Part shown: in pieces, positions 30,441 through 39,581 of the stretch | How the letters are laid out: every line of letters begins with the position of its first letter | Numbering within the stretch: the stretch's first letter is position 1 | From: Luteitalea sp. | GTDB lineage: Bacteria; Acidobacteriota; Vicinamibacteria; Vicinamibacterales; Vicinamibacteraceae | Direction of reading: 5' to 3' | NCBI GenBank assembly: GCA_009377495.1 | Contig: WHTZ01000058.1 | Coordinates: 1 to 40,599 of the forward strand | DNA length: 40,599 bases | Notes under the pieces: model-generated | The model's input: the letters and a program-made list of their open reading frames with translations, nothing else | Database searches by the model: none | What the model was told of the DNA's origin: nothing | Translations under genes and position numbers: made by a program

Positions 30441-31433
30441 ATGTCCGATGTCGCGATCGAGACGCGCGCGCTGACCAAAGATTACGCGGTAGGCTTCTGG
30501 CGGCCGCGCCCGCGGCGCGTCGTCGATGCCCTAACGCTCACGTGCACGCGCGGCGAGATTGTGGGCCTCCTGGGGCCGAACGGCGCCGGTAAGAGCACGA
30601 CCCTCAAGATCCTGGCGGGCCTCGTCTTCCCGACGAGCGGCGAGGCGCGCCTGCTCGGGAAGCCGCCCGGCGCTCGCGCGACCCTCGCGGACGTGGGCTA
30701 CTTGCCTGAACAGCCCGCGTTTCCCGGCACGCTCACGGCGGAAGACGTGCTCGATACGGCGCTGCGGCTCCATGGCGAGCGCAACGGAGCTTCGCGCCAT
30801 GGCCGAGCGGATGCCGTGCTCGATCGCGTCGGCATTGGCGCCGAGCGGCGCGTGCCAACCGGCCGGTTGTCCAAAGGGGAATTGCAGCGCGTCGGCCTCG
30901 CGCGCGCGTTGGTCCACGAACCGACCGTGCTGCTGCTAGACGAGCCGATGTCAGGCTTGGACCCCAACGGCCGTCTCCTCGTGCGCGAGCTCCTCTTGCA
31001 GGTGCGCGATGAGGGACGCACCGTCTTCCTCAGCTCGCACATTCTGCCAGATGCCGAGGCTCTCTGCGGGCGCGTCGCCATGCTCGCGGCCGGTCGTCTG
31101 ATTACCATGGGCGCGCTCAGCGAGCTCGGGGCCCTCGCACCGCGCGGCTGGGAGCTCATCGTCGAAGCGGTCAGCGAGGCCGCCCTCGACGGTCTCGGGC
31201 TCCCGACCGAAGCGACCCGTCTTGACGCGAATCGATGGCGGTTCCGCATCGATCGGACGGCGCGACCAGAGCCGCTGGTAGATGCACTGCGGCGGGCTGG
31301 GGCGCGCCTCGTGTCGCTCGAGCCTCGAATGGAGACGCTCGAGGAGGCCTTTCTCCGCTATACGGGCACCACGCGGGGACTACGCGGTCATCGAGCGGAC
31401 CCGCCGGAGGGGATGGAGGATGGCAGGTCTTGA
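30441..31433 (+). CDS. ABC transporter ATP-binding protein
   Basis: Nucleotide-binding subunit of an ABC-2-type transporter, 330 residues. Walker A is GPNGAGKST (45-53). The Q-loop region is YLPEQPAFPGTLTAEDVL. The signature is LSKGELQRVGLARAL (143-157), with Lys and Glu in place of the usual Gly-Gly. Walker B is VLLLDEPMSGLDP (163-175) and the switch His is H200. A C-terminal extension (about 215-330) resembles those of the CcmA/DrrA-like group. The start ATG 30441 (MSDVAIETRALTKDY) is more likely than codons further upstream. The permease follows by 33 bp. Confidence 0.93.
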   Translation: MSDVAIETRALTKDYAVGFWRPRPRRVVDALTLTCTRGEIVGLLGPNGAGKSTTLKILAGLVFPTSGEARLLGKPPGARATLADVGYLPEQPAFPGTLTAEDVLDTALRLHGERNGASRHGRADAVLDRVGIGAERRVPTGRLSKGELQRVGLARALVHEPTVLLLDEPMSGLDPNGRLLVRELLLQVRDEGRTVFLSSHILPDAEALCGRVAMLAAGRLITMGALSELGALAPRGWELIVEAVSEAALDGLGLPTEATRLDANRWRFRIDRTARPEPLVDALRRAGARLVSLEPRMETLEEAFLRYTGTTRGLRGHRADPPEGMEDGRS

Positions 31434-31466
31434 CCGCTTCACACATCACGAGGACAGGCCACGAGG

Positions 31467-32267
31467 ATGCGCAGCATCGGCACGATTGCCGTCGCAACGC
31501 TTCGGGAGCACCTGCGCGAAAGCGGTCTACACGCGCTCATCGCGTTGGTGTGGCTCCTTTTGCTCGCCGCGGTCGCCCTGGCAGAGCTTAGCGCAGGGCA
31601 GCGGCTTCGAGTGGTGACAGACGTCGGCCTCGCGGCCACACGGCTGGGTGGTCTTTGTGCCGCCCTTTTCCTCGGAGGCGGCGTGGTCGCACGCGAGGTC
31701 GAGCGACGAAGCGCCACGGCTACGCTCACGGCACCTGTCGAGCGATGGGCTTGGCTACTGGGGCGCTTCGGTGGAGTCTTCCTCGCGCTTGTGGTGTTGG
31801 TGGCAGCCACTGGCGTCCTGCTGTTCGTGGTCGTCGCAGTGCTCATGGTGCTGACACCGCAGGCGGCTGCAGCACCCAGTTTGCTAGGCCTGGGCCTTCG
31901 GCTATCACCGGCGCTGCTGTTGGTGCTCGTCGAGGTGACGATTGTTGCGGCCCTCGCGACGATGTTCTCGGCGTTTTCGAGTCACCTGTTCGCGATGGTC
32001 TGCTCACTTGGACTTTGGGTGGCCGGTCACTATGCGCAGACGGCCGCTCATCTCGCTACGAACGCGTCCGAGGCTTGGGTCAGTGCGCTCAATGGACTGC
32101 TCTGGTGCATCTTGCCGAACGTTTCTGTGTTCGCGGTTGCGACACGCATCGCCCACGACGACCCCGTACGAAGTGGAGAAGTGACCCTCGCGTTGACGTA
32201 CGGCGTTGTTTACGCGGCAGCCATGCTCGCGATTGGCAGTGGCCTTTTTGCGCGGAGAGATATTTAG
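31467..32267 (+). CDS. ABC-2-type transporter permease
   Basis: This 266-residue integral membrane protein has about six TM helices: ALIALVWLLLLAAVALAELS near the N-terminus, FLALVVLVAATGVLLFVVVAVLMVL in the middle, and VVYAAAMLAIGSGLFARRDI at the end. EVERRSATATLTAPVERWAW is a cytoplasmic coupling segment typical of NosY/ABC-2 permeases. It pairs with the ATPase just upstream, and the TPR protein gene follows after 34 bp. The substrate is unknown. Related permeases in pilus-containing loci of Acidobacteriota and Deltaproteobacteria are seen, but I cannot assign a function from that. Confidence 0.9.
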   Translation: MRSIGTIAVATLREHLRESGLHALIALVWLLLLAAVALAELSAGQRLRVVTDVGLAATRLGGLCAALFLGGGVVAREVERRSATATLTAPVERWAWLLGRFGGVFLALVVLVAATGVLLFVVVAVLMVLTPQAAAAPSLLGLGLRLSPALLLVLVEVTIVAALATMFSAFSSHLFAMVCSLGLWVAGHYAQTAAHLATNASEAWVSALNGLLWCILPNVSVFAVATRIAHDDPVRSGEVTLALTYGVVYAAAMLAIGSGLFARRDI

Positions 32268-32301
32268 CGCAGACGCTTGTCACAAGAATCACCAGCTTGT
32301 T

Positions 32302-33219
32302 ATGCGTGTGACGGCCTTTCTCCTCGGCGGTGTGCTCCTTGCGTTAGCGACCGGACTCCAAGTCGCGCTCGAGGCGGCCCACGAGCGGGCCGCTCGGGCC
32401 AACCAAGCGCGAGAAGACACGCCAGAGTCGGTCATGGTGCCGGCGTTGAGGCTGCTGGCAGTGCCGTTTCCCGAGGTTGCGGCCGATATTACCTGGCTTC
32501 GCGCAGTCCAGTATTTTGCTCGCTTTCGCCATTCGCGGGCTTCGGCGGATGATCGGACGCTGTCTGCCCTGATCGATCTCGCCGTGACACTCGACCCGAA
32601 CTTTGTCGCCGCGTACCGCACGGGCGCGGTGCTCGTCGCCGAGCCGCCGCCCATGGGCCCAGGGCAGGCGCAGGTGGCGGTTGGCCTGCTCGAGAAAGGT
32701 ATTGAGGAACACCCTAGTAGGTGGGAGCTGCTCTTCGACAAGGGCTTTCTCCAGTATCGGTCGCTTCGAAAGTACGATCAGGCCGCCGCGTCGTTCCTTC
32801 GCGCGAGCCGAATGACCGGTGCGCCATGGTGGTTGAGACCGCTTGCGGCAAGCACGCTGGCCGAGGGCGGCAGACGCGCAGCCGCGCGCGCGCTGTGGCG
32901 GGCGCAGCTCAGGGAGAGTCAGTTGTCGTGGATGCGCGAGCAGGCGGAGCGTAGGCTCGAGCAGCTCGACGTGCTGGACAGCATCAACCGGCTGCAGCGG
33001 GTCGTCGACGCGGCACGCGCATCCGGACAGCGGCGGCCGTACTCGTGGGATGCACTGAGGGCGGCCGGGCGGATCCAGGCAGCGCCGCGTGATCCCGAAG
33101 GCACGCCGTACATGCTCGATCCGATGAACGGGCGCGTTGAGCTGTCGCCCACCTCTCCTCTGGCGCCGTTGCCCGTGGAAGGAGGTTTCGTCTCCCGTCA
33201 GGGCAGGACGACCAAGTGA
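32302..33219 (+). CDS. TPR-containing membrane-anchored protein, function unknown
   Basis: This 305-residue protein begins with a hydrophobic N-terminal segment (MRVTAFLLGGVLLALATGLQVAL), likely a signal anchor. A helical repeat domain follows. LAVPFPEVAADITWLRAVQYFARFRH and the LDPNFVAAYRTGAVL, GLLEKGIEEHPSRWELLFDKGFLQYR and YDQAAASFLRAS segments look like tetratricopeptide repeats. The C-terminal part (about 240-305) has EGTPYMLDPMNGRVEL, which may be a small beta domain. It sits in a row with the ABC genes and the prepilin peptidase gene (10-bp gap), so an assembly or scaffold role in the same system is plausible. I do not recognise a named family. Confidence 0.7.
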   Translation: MRVTAFLLGGVLLALATGLQVALEAAHERAARANQAREDTPESVMVPALRLLAVPFPEVAADITWLRAVQYFARFRHSRASADDRTLSALIDLAVTLDPNFVAAYRTGAVLVAEPPPMGPGQAQVAVGLLEKGIEEHPSRWELLFDKGFLQYRSLRKYDQAAASFLRASRMTGAPWWLRPLAASTLAEGGRRAAARALWRAQLRESQLSWMREQAERRLEQLDVLDSINRLQRVVDAARASGQRRPYSWDALRAAGRIQAAPRDPEGTPYMLDPMNGRVELSPTSPLAPLPVEGGFVSRQGRTTK

Positions 33220-33229
33220 CGAGCCACGT

Positions 33230-34000
33230 ATGACGTCTAGCTCTCACGTTGAAACCCTTGCGTTGTGGGCACTGGGTGGGCTCGCGGTTGGCAGCTTCCT
33301 CAACGTTTGTATCCATCGTTTGCCCAGACGCCAGTCGCTCGTCTTCCCACGATCCTACTGTCCATCGTGTGAGCGGACTCTCCGCTGGTTCCACAACGTG
33401 CCGCTCGTCAGCTACATCTGGCTGCGGGGCCGGTGTGCCATGTGTCGAGCGCGGATCTCCCCACGCTATCCGCTCGTGGAGCTCGCGACGGCACTCGTGT
33501 TCGTCGCGCACGTTCTCGCCTTCGGCTGGCAGCCGCTGCTTGCCTCCCGCCTCCTTCTGTCGTCTCTGCTCATCGTCCTCTTCGTTGTGGATCTCGAGCA
33601 TCGTCTGCTGCCGAACGCGATCACGCTGCCCGGTCTGCTCGCGGGGCTCGTTCTCAGCGCGCTCATGCCGCCGGGTTGGGTGGACGCTCTGCTGGGCGCG
33701 GTGATTGGCGGCGGCCTCTTGTGGGTGATCGGCGAGACGTACGAGCGCTTTCGCGGTGAGCAAGGCCTTGGCATGGGCGACGTGAAGATGATCGCCATGA
33801 TTGGGGCATTCCTCGGATGGGAGTTGATGCTCGTGACCCTCGTGCTCGCGTCATTCGCGGGTGCCGCGGTCGGCCTGTTTCTGATTATCATTCGCCGTGC
33901 ATCGATGCAGTATGCCCTGCCGTTCGGTAGCTTTCTCGCGGCGGGCGCCCTCGTCGCGAGCCTTTGCGGTACGCGTCTCCTCAACTGGTATCTGGGCTAG
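33230..34000 (+). CDS. Prepilin peptidase / N-methyltransferase (PilD/GspO)
   Basis: This membrane protease cleaves the prepilin leader and N-methylates the new N-terminus. The 256-residue product has the N-terminal methyltransferase-type domain with zinc cysteines C44, C47 (CPSC) and C69, C72 (CAMC). The peptidase domain carries the aspartate pair D121 (VVDLEHRLLP) and D184 (GMGDVKM). About eight TM helices are present. I chose ATG 33230 because MTSSSHVETLALWALGGLAVGSFLNV gives the usual start; the upstream open frame is shared with the TPR gene. It would process the pilin at 28334. Confidence 0.95.
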   Translation: MTSSSHVETLALWALGGLAVGSFLNVCIHRLPRRQSLVFPRSYCPSCERTLRWFHNVPLVSYIWLRGRCAMCRARISPRYPLVELATALVFVAHVLAFGWQPLLASRLLLSSLLIVLFVVDLEHRLLPNAITLPGLLAGLVLSALMPPGWVDALLGAVIGGGLLWVIGETYERFRGEQGLGMGDVKMIAMIGAFLGWELMLVTLVLASFAGAAVGLFLIIIRRASMQYALPFGSFLAAGALVASLCGTRLLNWYLG

Positions 34001-34033
34001 CCAGAGACCGGGTGGTCAGGAAGTCCGTTACAC

Positions 34034-34094
34034 GGCGCGTTCGACGAACGCGCCCTACCAAGGTGGAAGGTAGGGACGCCTCGCCGAGGCGTCC
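34034..34094 (+). repeat. CTAC/GTAG palindrome pair before the ADOP genes
   Basis: Two palindromes, GGCGCGTTCG / CGAACGCGCC (34034-34054) and GGACGCCTC / GAGGCGTCC (34074-34094), flank an inner CTACC...GGTAG junction (34055-34073). They are the same two sequences found after rplC at 1430-1478, in the opposite order. This is a mosaic (BIME-like) arrangement. The remaining bases of the 162-bp spacer (34001-34162) show no gene. Confidence 0.82.
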
Positions 34095-34162
34095 GCTCTT
34101 GAGCTACGGTTGCCAATCACCTCTGTAAAGGCAACCGCGGGTCCACCGGGAATCTCTCACGT

Positions 34163-36598
34163 ATGCGTTCCGTTCTCTGGCAAGCATGGCAGTCTTGGAA
34201 GGGCGCAAAGACCGTCGCTGTGCTGGCGGCGATCGCCTTTGGCGTTGGCATCGGATCTGCGACCGCTATCTACACCGTCGTCAACGCGGTGATGCTCAGG
34301 CCCTTGCCATACGCCCACGCAGACCGTCTCGTGGCGCTGTACGCGGCTAACTTCACGGAGCCCGAGACGTATCAGTCCCTGAATGTTCCGGATCTCGTCG
34401 AGTACCAGCAGCGGACACAAAGCTTTGACGTGTTTGGTTGGTTCCGGCCAGACCGCTTCAACCTCACCTCGGCGGGTCAGCCGCAACACGTCAATGGGGC
34501 AGCGGTCACGCCCGCGCTCGCTCGGAGTCTTGGTGTGAATCCGAGTCTCGGGCAATGGTTCGACGACGAGACGGGTGCGGTCATTTCGAACGCGTTGTGG
34601 CAACGCCTGGGCGCCGACCCTAACATTCTCGGTCAGGCGATCACCCTGAACGATCGCCGCTACACCGTGACAGGAGTCATGGCGCCATGGTTCCGTCTGC
34701 CGCTGCCAGGGCCCGGTGTGCTGGACGTGCCTTACGACGTGTGGCTCTTCCTTGATCCGCAAGGAAGAGGGGACGATGGCAGCCTAGCTCTTTACTTTTG
34801 TTACGCGAGGCTGAAGCCGGGCGTGAGGTTTGCGCAAGCCGAGGCGGACGTCAAGCGTGTCGCCGCCGAGATCGCGAAGCTGGATCCCTCGACCCATGCG
34901 TCATATACGGCCCGCCTGGAGGGGCTCCGCGCGTCCGTCATCCTTGAAATTCGGCCAACGCTGCTTCTTCTCTTCGGTGCGACCGGGTTGCTGCTTCTCA
35001 TCACGTGTGCCAATGTCGCCGGACTGCTGCTCGCTCGATCCGTCGCTCGCGCTCGAGAGACCGCGATCCGTGTTGCCATTGGCGCTTCCCAGTGGCTGCT
35101 CGCGCGTCAGTACTTCATAGAAGGGCTTTTCGTCTCGCTCGCCGGAGCGGCTGCCGGCGTCTTCTTGAGCATCGCGTTGGTACGCGCCGTGGTCTCGTTG
35201 GCAGCCGAGTATATCCCCCGTGCGGACGAGATCGCGGTTGACTGGAGGGTACTGCTGTTTGCGATCGGTACCGCGTTTCTCGCCAGCGCGCTCGCCAGCC
35301 TGGCGCCCCTGTGGCAGGCCATGCGGACACCGCCGAACGAGGTCCTCACCGAGGGCGTACGCACTTCAGCGGGCGCACGCAGCCGCCGGCTCTCGCGATC
35401 GCTCGTGATCGCTGAGATTGCGCTCGCGTTCACCCTTCTGGCCGTCAGCGCCGTTTTGATACTCCACCTGCGGAACCTCACACGCGTCCGCCCCGGCTTT
35501 GACCCGGATCAGCTACTGACCTTTCAACTTACGCTCGGGGACACGCTGGCATCCAGCGATGACAAGCGTCTGCCTCATCAGATCAGACTTCTGGAGGCGC
35601 TGGAAGCTATTCCGGGCGTCAGCGACGCAGCGTTCAGCATCGACACGATCGTTGGTGGCGGCTGCATGGGCACGACGATTTATCCGGACGGACGCCGCGT
35701 CGATTCGGCTGAGCGGCAGGCGATCTGTATGGACTTCATCAGCCCAGGATATTTTGCCACGATGCGCATCCCGCTGCGAAGCGGCCGCCTGCTGACGTAT
35801 CAGGATACGCGTGAAGATCTCAATGTGCTCGTCATCAACCAAGCTGCGGCACGCCGTTACTGGCCGAACAAAGATCCTCTCGGTGCGTACGGGCGTCTCT
35901 CGAGTCCGGACGGTGACCGCTTCCAGGTCGTTGGCGTGGTGGGAGACGTGAAGAACCACGACTTGGGCGATCGCCCAGCGCCGCAATTCTACATGCTGAG
36001 CGTAATCCCGTGGAATCCCGTGCTGGCGTTTGTCCGCTCGCCACTCCCCCCGGAACGTCTCGTCCCGGAGGTCCGGCGTGCCATCCAGCGCATCGATCCG
36101 ACGCAACCGATTCATAGCGTTGCAACCATGAACGAGATCATTCAAGGGTCCCTCGCGCGCGAGCGTGCGGGCTCGTTCATGATGGCCTTCTTTGCCTTCG
36201 CGGCACTGCTGATGGCGATGTTGGGCATCTATGGCGTTGTTGCGTACTCGGTGCGCCAGAGAACAGTGGAGATCGGTACGCGGATGGCGCTGGGCGCGAT
36301 CGCGCGTGATATTTTCGTTCTCGTCCTTGGCGGCGGATTGAAGATGGCGGCGTACGGGGTTGTTGTTGGCGCTATCGGGATCACGGCGGCCGTCTGGATT
36401 CTGGTCCGCTTCTTCGAGGTTCACGACCTCGGATGGCTTCCGTTCGTGTCTTCCACGGCCATCGTCGTGGGTGTCGCGATTGTCGCCTCGTTCGTCCCTG
36501 CTTGGCGAGCCACGCTGCTGTCTCCCATGGTGGCGATCCGCGACGAGCCGGGATCCGTGTGGCAATCTGCGCGTCAGCGCATTCTGCGCGGACAGTGA
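34163..36598 (+). CDS. ADOP-family permease (duplicated orphan permease), copy 1
   Basis: This 811-residue inner-membrane permease has two tandem MacB-type periplasmic core plus FtsX halves and no ATPase domain. This is the acidobacterial duplicated orphan permease (ADOP) family, a marker of Acidobacteriota. Segments are AIAFGVGIGSATAIYTVVNA (TM1), LLLLITCANVAGLLLARSVA with RARETAIRVAIGASQWLLARQ (first FtsX half), and IYGVVAYSVRQRTVEIGTRMALGAIARDI (second FtsX half). It ends SPMVAIRDEPGSVWQSARQ. It begins at ATG 34163 within TCTCACGTATGCGTTCC. The substrate is unknown. A paralogue follows after 20 bp. Confidence 0.95.
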   Translation: MRSVLWQAWQSWKGAKTVAVLAAIAFGVGIGSATAIYTVVNAVMLRPLPYAHADRLVALYAANFTEPETYQSLNVPDLVEYQQRTQSFDVFGWFRPDRFNLTSAGQPQHVNGAAVTPALARSLGVNPSLGQWFDDETGAVISNALWQRLGADPNILGQAITLNDRRYTVTGVMAPWFRLPLPGPGVLDVPYDVWLFLDPQGRGDDGSLALYFCYARLKPGVRFAQAEADVKRVAAEIAKLDPSTHASYTARLEGLRASVILEIRPTLLLLFGATGLLLLITCANVAGLLLARSVARARETAIRVAIGASQWLLARQYFIEGLFVSLAGAAAGVFLSIALVRAVVSLAAEYIPRADEIAVDWRVLLFAIGTAFLASALASLAPLWQAMRTPPNEVLTEGVRTSAGARSRRLSRSLVIAEIALAFTLLAVSAVLILHLRNLTRVRPGFDPDQLLTFQLTLGDTLASSDDKRLPHQIRLLEALEAIPGVSDAAFSIDTIVGGGCMGTTIYPDGRRVDSAERQAICMDFISPGYFATMRIPLRSGRLLTYQDTREDLNVLVINQAAARRYWPNKDPLGAYGRLSSPDGDRFQVVGVVGDVKNHDLGDRPAPQFYMLSVIPWNPVLAFVRSPLPPERLVPEVRRAIQRIDPTQPIHSVATMNEIIQGSLARERAGSFMMAFFAFAALLMAMLGIYGVVAYSVRQRTVEIGTRMALGAIARDIFVLVLGGGLKMAAYGVVVGAIGITAAVWILVRFFEVHDLGWLPFVSSTAIVVGVAIVASFVPAWRATLLSPMVAIRDEPGSVWQSARQRILRGQ

Positions 36599-36618
36599 AA
36601 GAGACGGGAGTCTCACGT

Positions 36619-39051
36619 ATGCGTTCCGTCCTCTGGCAAGCATGGCAGTCCTGGAAAGGCGCGAAAGGAGTCGCCGTCCTCGCGACCATCGCCCTTGCGA
36701 TCGGTATCGGATCCACGACTGCCATCTATACCGTGGTCAATTCGGTGATGTTGAAACCGTTGCCCTATGAGTATGGGGAACGGTATGGAGCACTGTTTAG
36801 CGCGACCGTCGGTGAGCCGGATAGCTTTGGCTCCCTGATATTTCAGGATGTGCTGGAGTACCAGCAGGCGACGCGCAGTTTCGATGTGTTCGGCTGGTTC
36901 AAGCCGCAATCTTTCAACGTGACGTCGCCAGGGCCGCCCCAATACGTCGAGGGCGCGTTGGTGGCGCCTTCACTCGCTCACAACCTCGGCGTGCAGCCGA
37001 TCCTAGGCCAATGGTTCCGAGACGAGACTGGCGCCGTGATTTCGAGAGCCCTTTGGATGCGTCTGGGTGGAGATCAGAGCATTCTGGGCAAGGCTATCGC
37101 CCTGAATGGCCGGAGCTACACCATCACGGGAGTCATGCCCCCGTGGTTCCGTCTTCCGGAGGGCTGGGGGGAATTAGGGGGACATGGGAGCGCGGTGTGG
37201 GTTGGGCTCGATCCGAGTGGGAAAGGACAGGATCCGAACGACGGATTCTGGTTCTGTTATGCAAGGCTGAAGCCGGGCGTGACGTTTGCACAGGCAGACG
37301 CGGAAGTGAAGGTGGTTGCGGCGCAGATTGCGAAGAAGGATCCGGGCTCACATGCCACCTACACGGCTCGCCTGGATCCTCTGCAGACGCATATGATCAA
37401 GGAGATTCGGCCAACGCTCCTTCTTCTCTTTGCGGCGGCCGGGCTGCTGCTTCTGATCACCTGTGCCAACGTCGCCGGACTGTTGCTAGCCCGGTCCGTT
37501 GCCCGCGCTCGCGAGACAGCAATCCGTGTTGCGCTTGGCGCCAGCCAGTGGCAACTCGCGCGCCACTACTTCGTCGAGGGACTCTTCGTATCGCTGGCTG
37601 GGGCCGTGGCCGGTGGGCTTCTGAGTTTTTGGCTGGTGCGCAGCGTTGTTTCAATCGCGGCGGACCGCATCCCGCGTGCCGACCAGATTGCGATCGACTG
37701 GACCGTTCTCTTGTTTGCCCTTGGCACAGCCTGCTTGGCCAGCGCGCTGTCGAGCCTTGCGCCCCTCTGGCAGGCCGTTCGAACTCCACCGAGAGAGGTG
37801 CTCGGCGAGGGAGCGCGCGCGTCTGCTCGGAGCCGCCGGTTGTCGCAATCGTTGGTCATCGGCGAGATCGCACTCGCGTTCGCCCTGCTCGTCGTCAGCA
37901 CAATCCTGATCGTGCACCTGCGAAATCTCACCAGGATCTGGCCCGGTTTTGACGCGAACAACCTGCTGAGGTTCCAGCTCACGTTGCCCGACTCACTCGC
38001 GGCCAAAGGGGAAACCCGTGTTCCTCATCAAATAAGGCTTGTGCAGATGTTGGAGTCGCTTCCGGGTGTCAGCGGCGTCGCGGTCACGAACCAAACGCCG
38101 CTTGCGGGTTGCTGTTATGGTGCGCCCGTGTATCCGGAGGGACGTCCGACGAACCTGGGTGTGGCCCGCAGGACCAGTTTTCTGCCCATCAGCCCCGGCT
38201 ACTTCCAGACGATGCGGATTCCGCTGCAAAGCGGGCGGCTGCTAACGTATCGCGATTCTCACAGCGAGCTCCAGCCGGTCGTCATCAACCAGGCCGCGGC
38301 TAGGCGTTACTGGGGGAGCCAGAACCCGCTGGGGGCGTACGCGAGGATGGGGACTCCCGACGGATCGCGGTTTCGGGTGGTTGGTATTGTGGGGGACGTG
38401 CGAAACGACGGCCTGAGTAAGCCGACGGTGCCCGAGGTGTACATGCTGCACACTTGGGCGTGGATGCAGGTGAACCCGACGCACTTTGTGGTGCGCTCAA
38501 CGCTTCCTCCAGAAACACTGGTTCCGGAGATCAGACGCGCCATTCGGCGCATCGATCCGACACAACCGATTCACGGTGTCGCGACGATGAACGAGATTGC
38601 GCATGGATCGGTCGCGCGCGAGCGGGTCGGGTCCCTCATGACGGCGTTCTTCGCGCTCGCAGCCTTGCTGATGGCAACCCTTGGCGTATACGGCGTTGTC
38701 TCGTATTCCGTGCGTCAGAGAAGGGTCGAGATGGGCACGCGGATGGCCTTGGGCGCGGCAAGCCGCGATCTCCTGCTCCTGATCGTGGGTGGCGGATTGA
38801 AAATGGCCTTGTATGGAGTGGCCATCGGCACCATCACGGTCATGGCGTCCGCCTGGCTTCTCGTGCGGGTGTTCGAAGTTCACGACCTCGGATGGCTTCC
38901 GTTCGTATCTTCGACGGCCATCGTCGTCGGTGTCGCGACTCTCGCGTCCTTCTTCCCCGCTTGGCGGGCCACGCTGCTGTCTCCGATGGTGGCGATCCGC
39001 GACGAGCCGGGATCCGTGTGGGAGTCTGCACGTCAGAGCATTCGCCGATGA
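36619..39051 (+). CDS. ADOP-family permease (duplicated orphan permease), copy 2
   Basis: This 810-residue protein has the same layout as the preceding gene and is obviously paralogous to it. Long stretches match, including the N-terminal MRSVLWQAWQSWKGAK, LLLLITCANVAGLLLARSVA, and the C-terminal FEVHDLGWLPFVSSTAIVVG. Even the start-codon context TCTCACGTATGCGTTCC is shared, so the duplication included the translation start region. The periplasmic segments (for example after LPEGWGELGGHG) differ more. The upstream open frame (to 36433) overlaps copy 1 in another frame; ATG 36619 is preferred. The two may form a heterodimer or serve different substrates. Confidence 0.95.
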   Translation: MRSVLWQAWQSWKGAKGVAVLATIALAIGIGSTTAIYTVVNSVMLKPLPYEYGERYGALFSATVGEPDSFGSLIFQDVLEYQQATRSFDVFGWFKPQSFNVTSPGPPQYVEGALVAPSLAHNLGVQPILGQWFRDETGAVISRALWMRLGGDQSILGKAIALNGRSYTITGVMPPWFRLPEGWGELGGHGSAVWVGLDPSGKGQDPNDGFWFCYARLKPGVTFAQADAEVKVVAAQIAKKDPGSHATYTARLDPLQTHMIKEIRPTLLLLFAAAGLLLLITCANVAGLLLARSVARARETAIRVALGASQWQLARHYFVEGLFVSLAGAVAGGLLSFWLVRSVVSIAADRIPRADQIAIDWTVLLFALGTACLASALSSLAPLWQAVRTPPREVLGEGARASARSRRLSQSLVIGEIALAFALLVVSTILIVHLRNLTRIWPGFDANNLLRFQLTLPDSLAAKGETRVPHQIRLVQMLESLPGVSGVAVTNQTPLAGCCYGAPVYPEGRPTNLGVARRTSFLPISPGYFQTMRIPLQSGRLLTYRDSHSELQPVVINQAAARRYWGSQNPLGAYARMGTPDGSRFRVVGIVGDVRNDGLSKPTVPEVYMLHTWAWMQVNPTHFVVRSTLPPETLVPEIRRAIRRIDPTQPIHGVATMNEIAHGSVARERVGSLMTAFFALAALLMATLGVYGVVSYSVRQRRVEMGTRMALGAASRDLLLLIVGGGLKMALYGVAIGTITVMASAWLLVRVFEVHDLGWLPFVSSTAIVVGVATLASFFPAWRATLLSPMVAIRDEPGSVWESARQSIRR

Positions 39052-39103
39052 CCATCGTCAGGGTACCACCACCCAGGATCGTGATGGATTCGTGAACGCA
39101 CCG

Positions 39104-39523
39104 TCATTCCCGCGACGACGGCCTGCAGCCTGGCCCGAGATCGCGCAACATGCGTGTGAGCGCCGCTGCGGCGAGCCAGCGGCCGGCGATCACGACGCCG
39201 GCAATCCGTGACGTGTGGACGACATCCTCCAGCGGATTCGCGTCGAGTAGCACGGCATCGGCGCGCCGGCCGACCTCCAGCGTGCCGCGATCGCTCGCGC
39301 CCACGAACGCGGCGGCGTCAAAGCCGGCCTCCGCCGGGCGCCCATACTGGCGCCAGGGTCCATCGCCCGGATCCTGGATGAGCGCTGCCTCTACATCCTG
39401 ATCTGCGCCGGGCGGCGGCCTTCTGGTCCGGGCCGCCAGGCTACCGGCGACGATTGTGAAGATCGCCAGCAGGCTCAGTATTTCAACACCGCGCAGGCGA
39501 GATTTCTCTGTGGCCCTCTTCAT
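39104..39523 (-). pseudogene. Amidohydrolase C-terminal fragment on a foreign N-terminus
   Basis: This is a 139-residue open frame. The last part has the characteristic amidohydrolase (imidazolonepropionase/TIM-barrel) end, GTLEVGRRADAVLLDANPLE followed by DVVHTSRIAGVVIAGRW. Full-length enzymes have about 300 more residues before this, with the metal-binding HxH and catalytic Asp; none of them are present. The N-terminus instead is a hydrophobic segment (EILSLLAIFTIVAGSLAARTR) that looks like a signal anchor of an unrelated protein, then DGPWRQYGRPAE. It is most likely a chimeric deletion remnant without enzyme activity. Confidence 0.6.
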
Positions 39524-39581
39524 GCAGGTCGCCGTCTCCCACGACTGTATAGCGACGATGGCTCGCCCGCACGGCAAAAAC

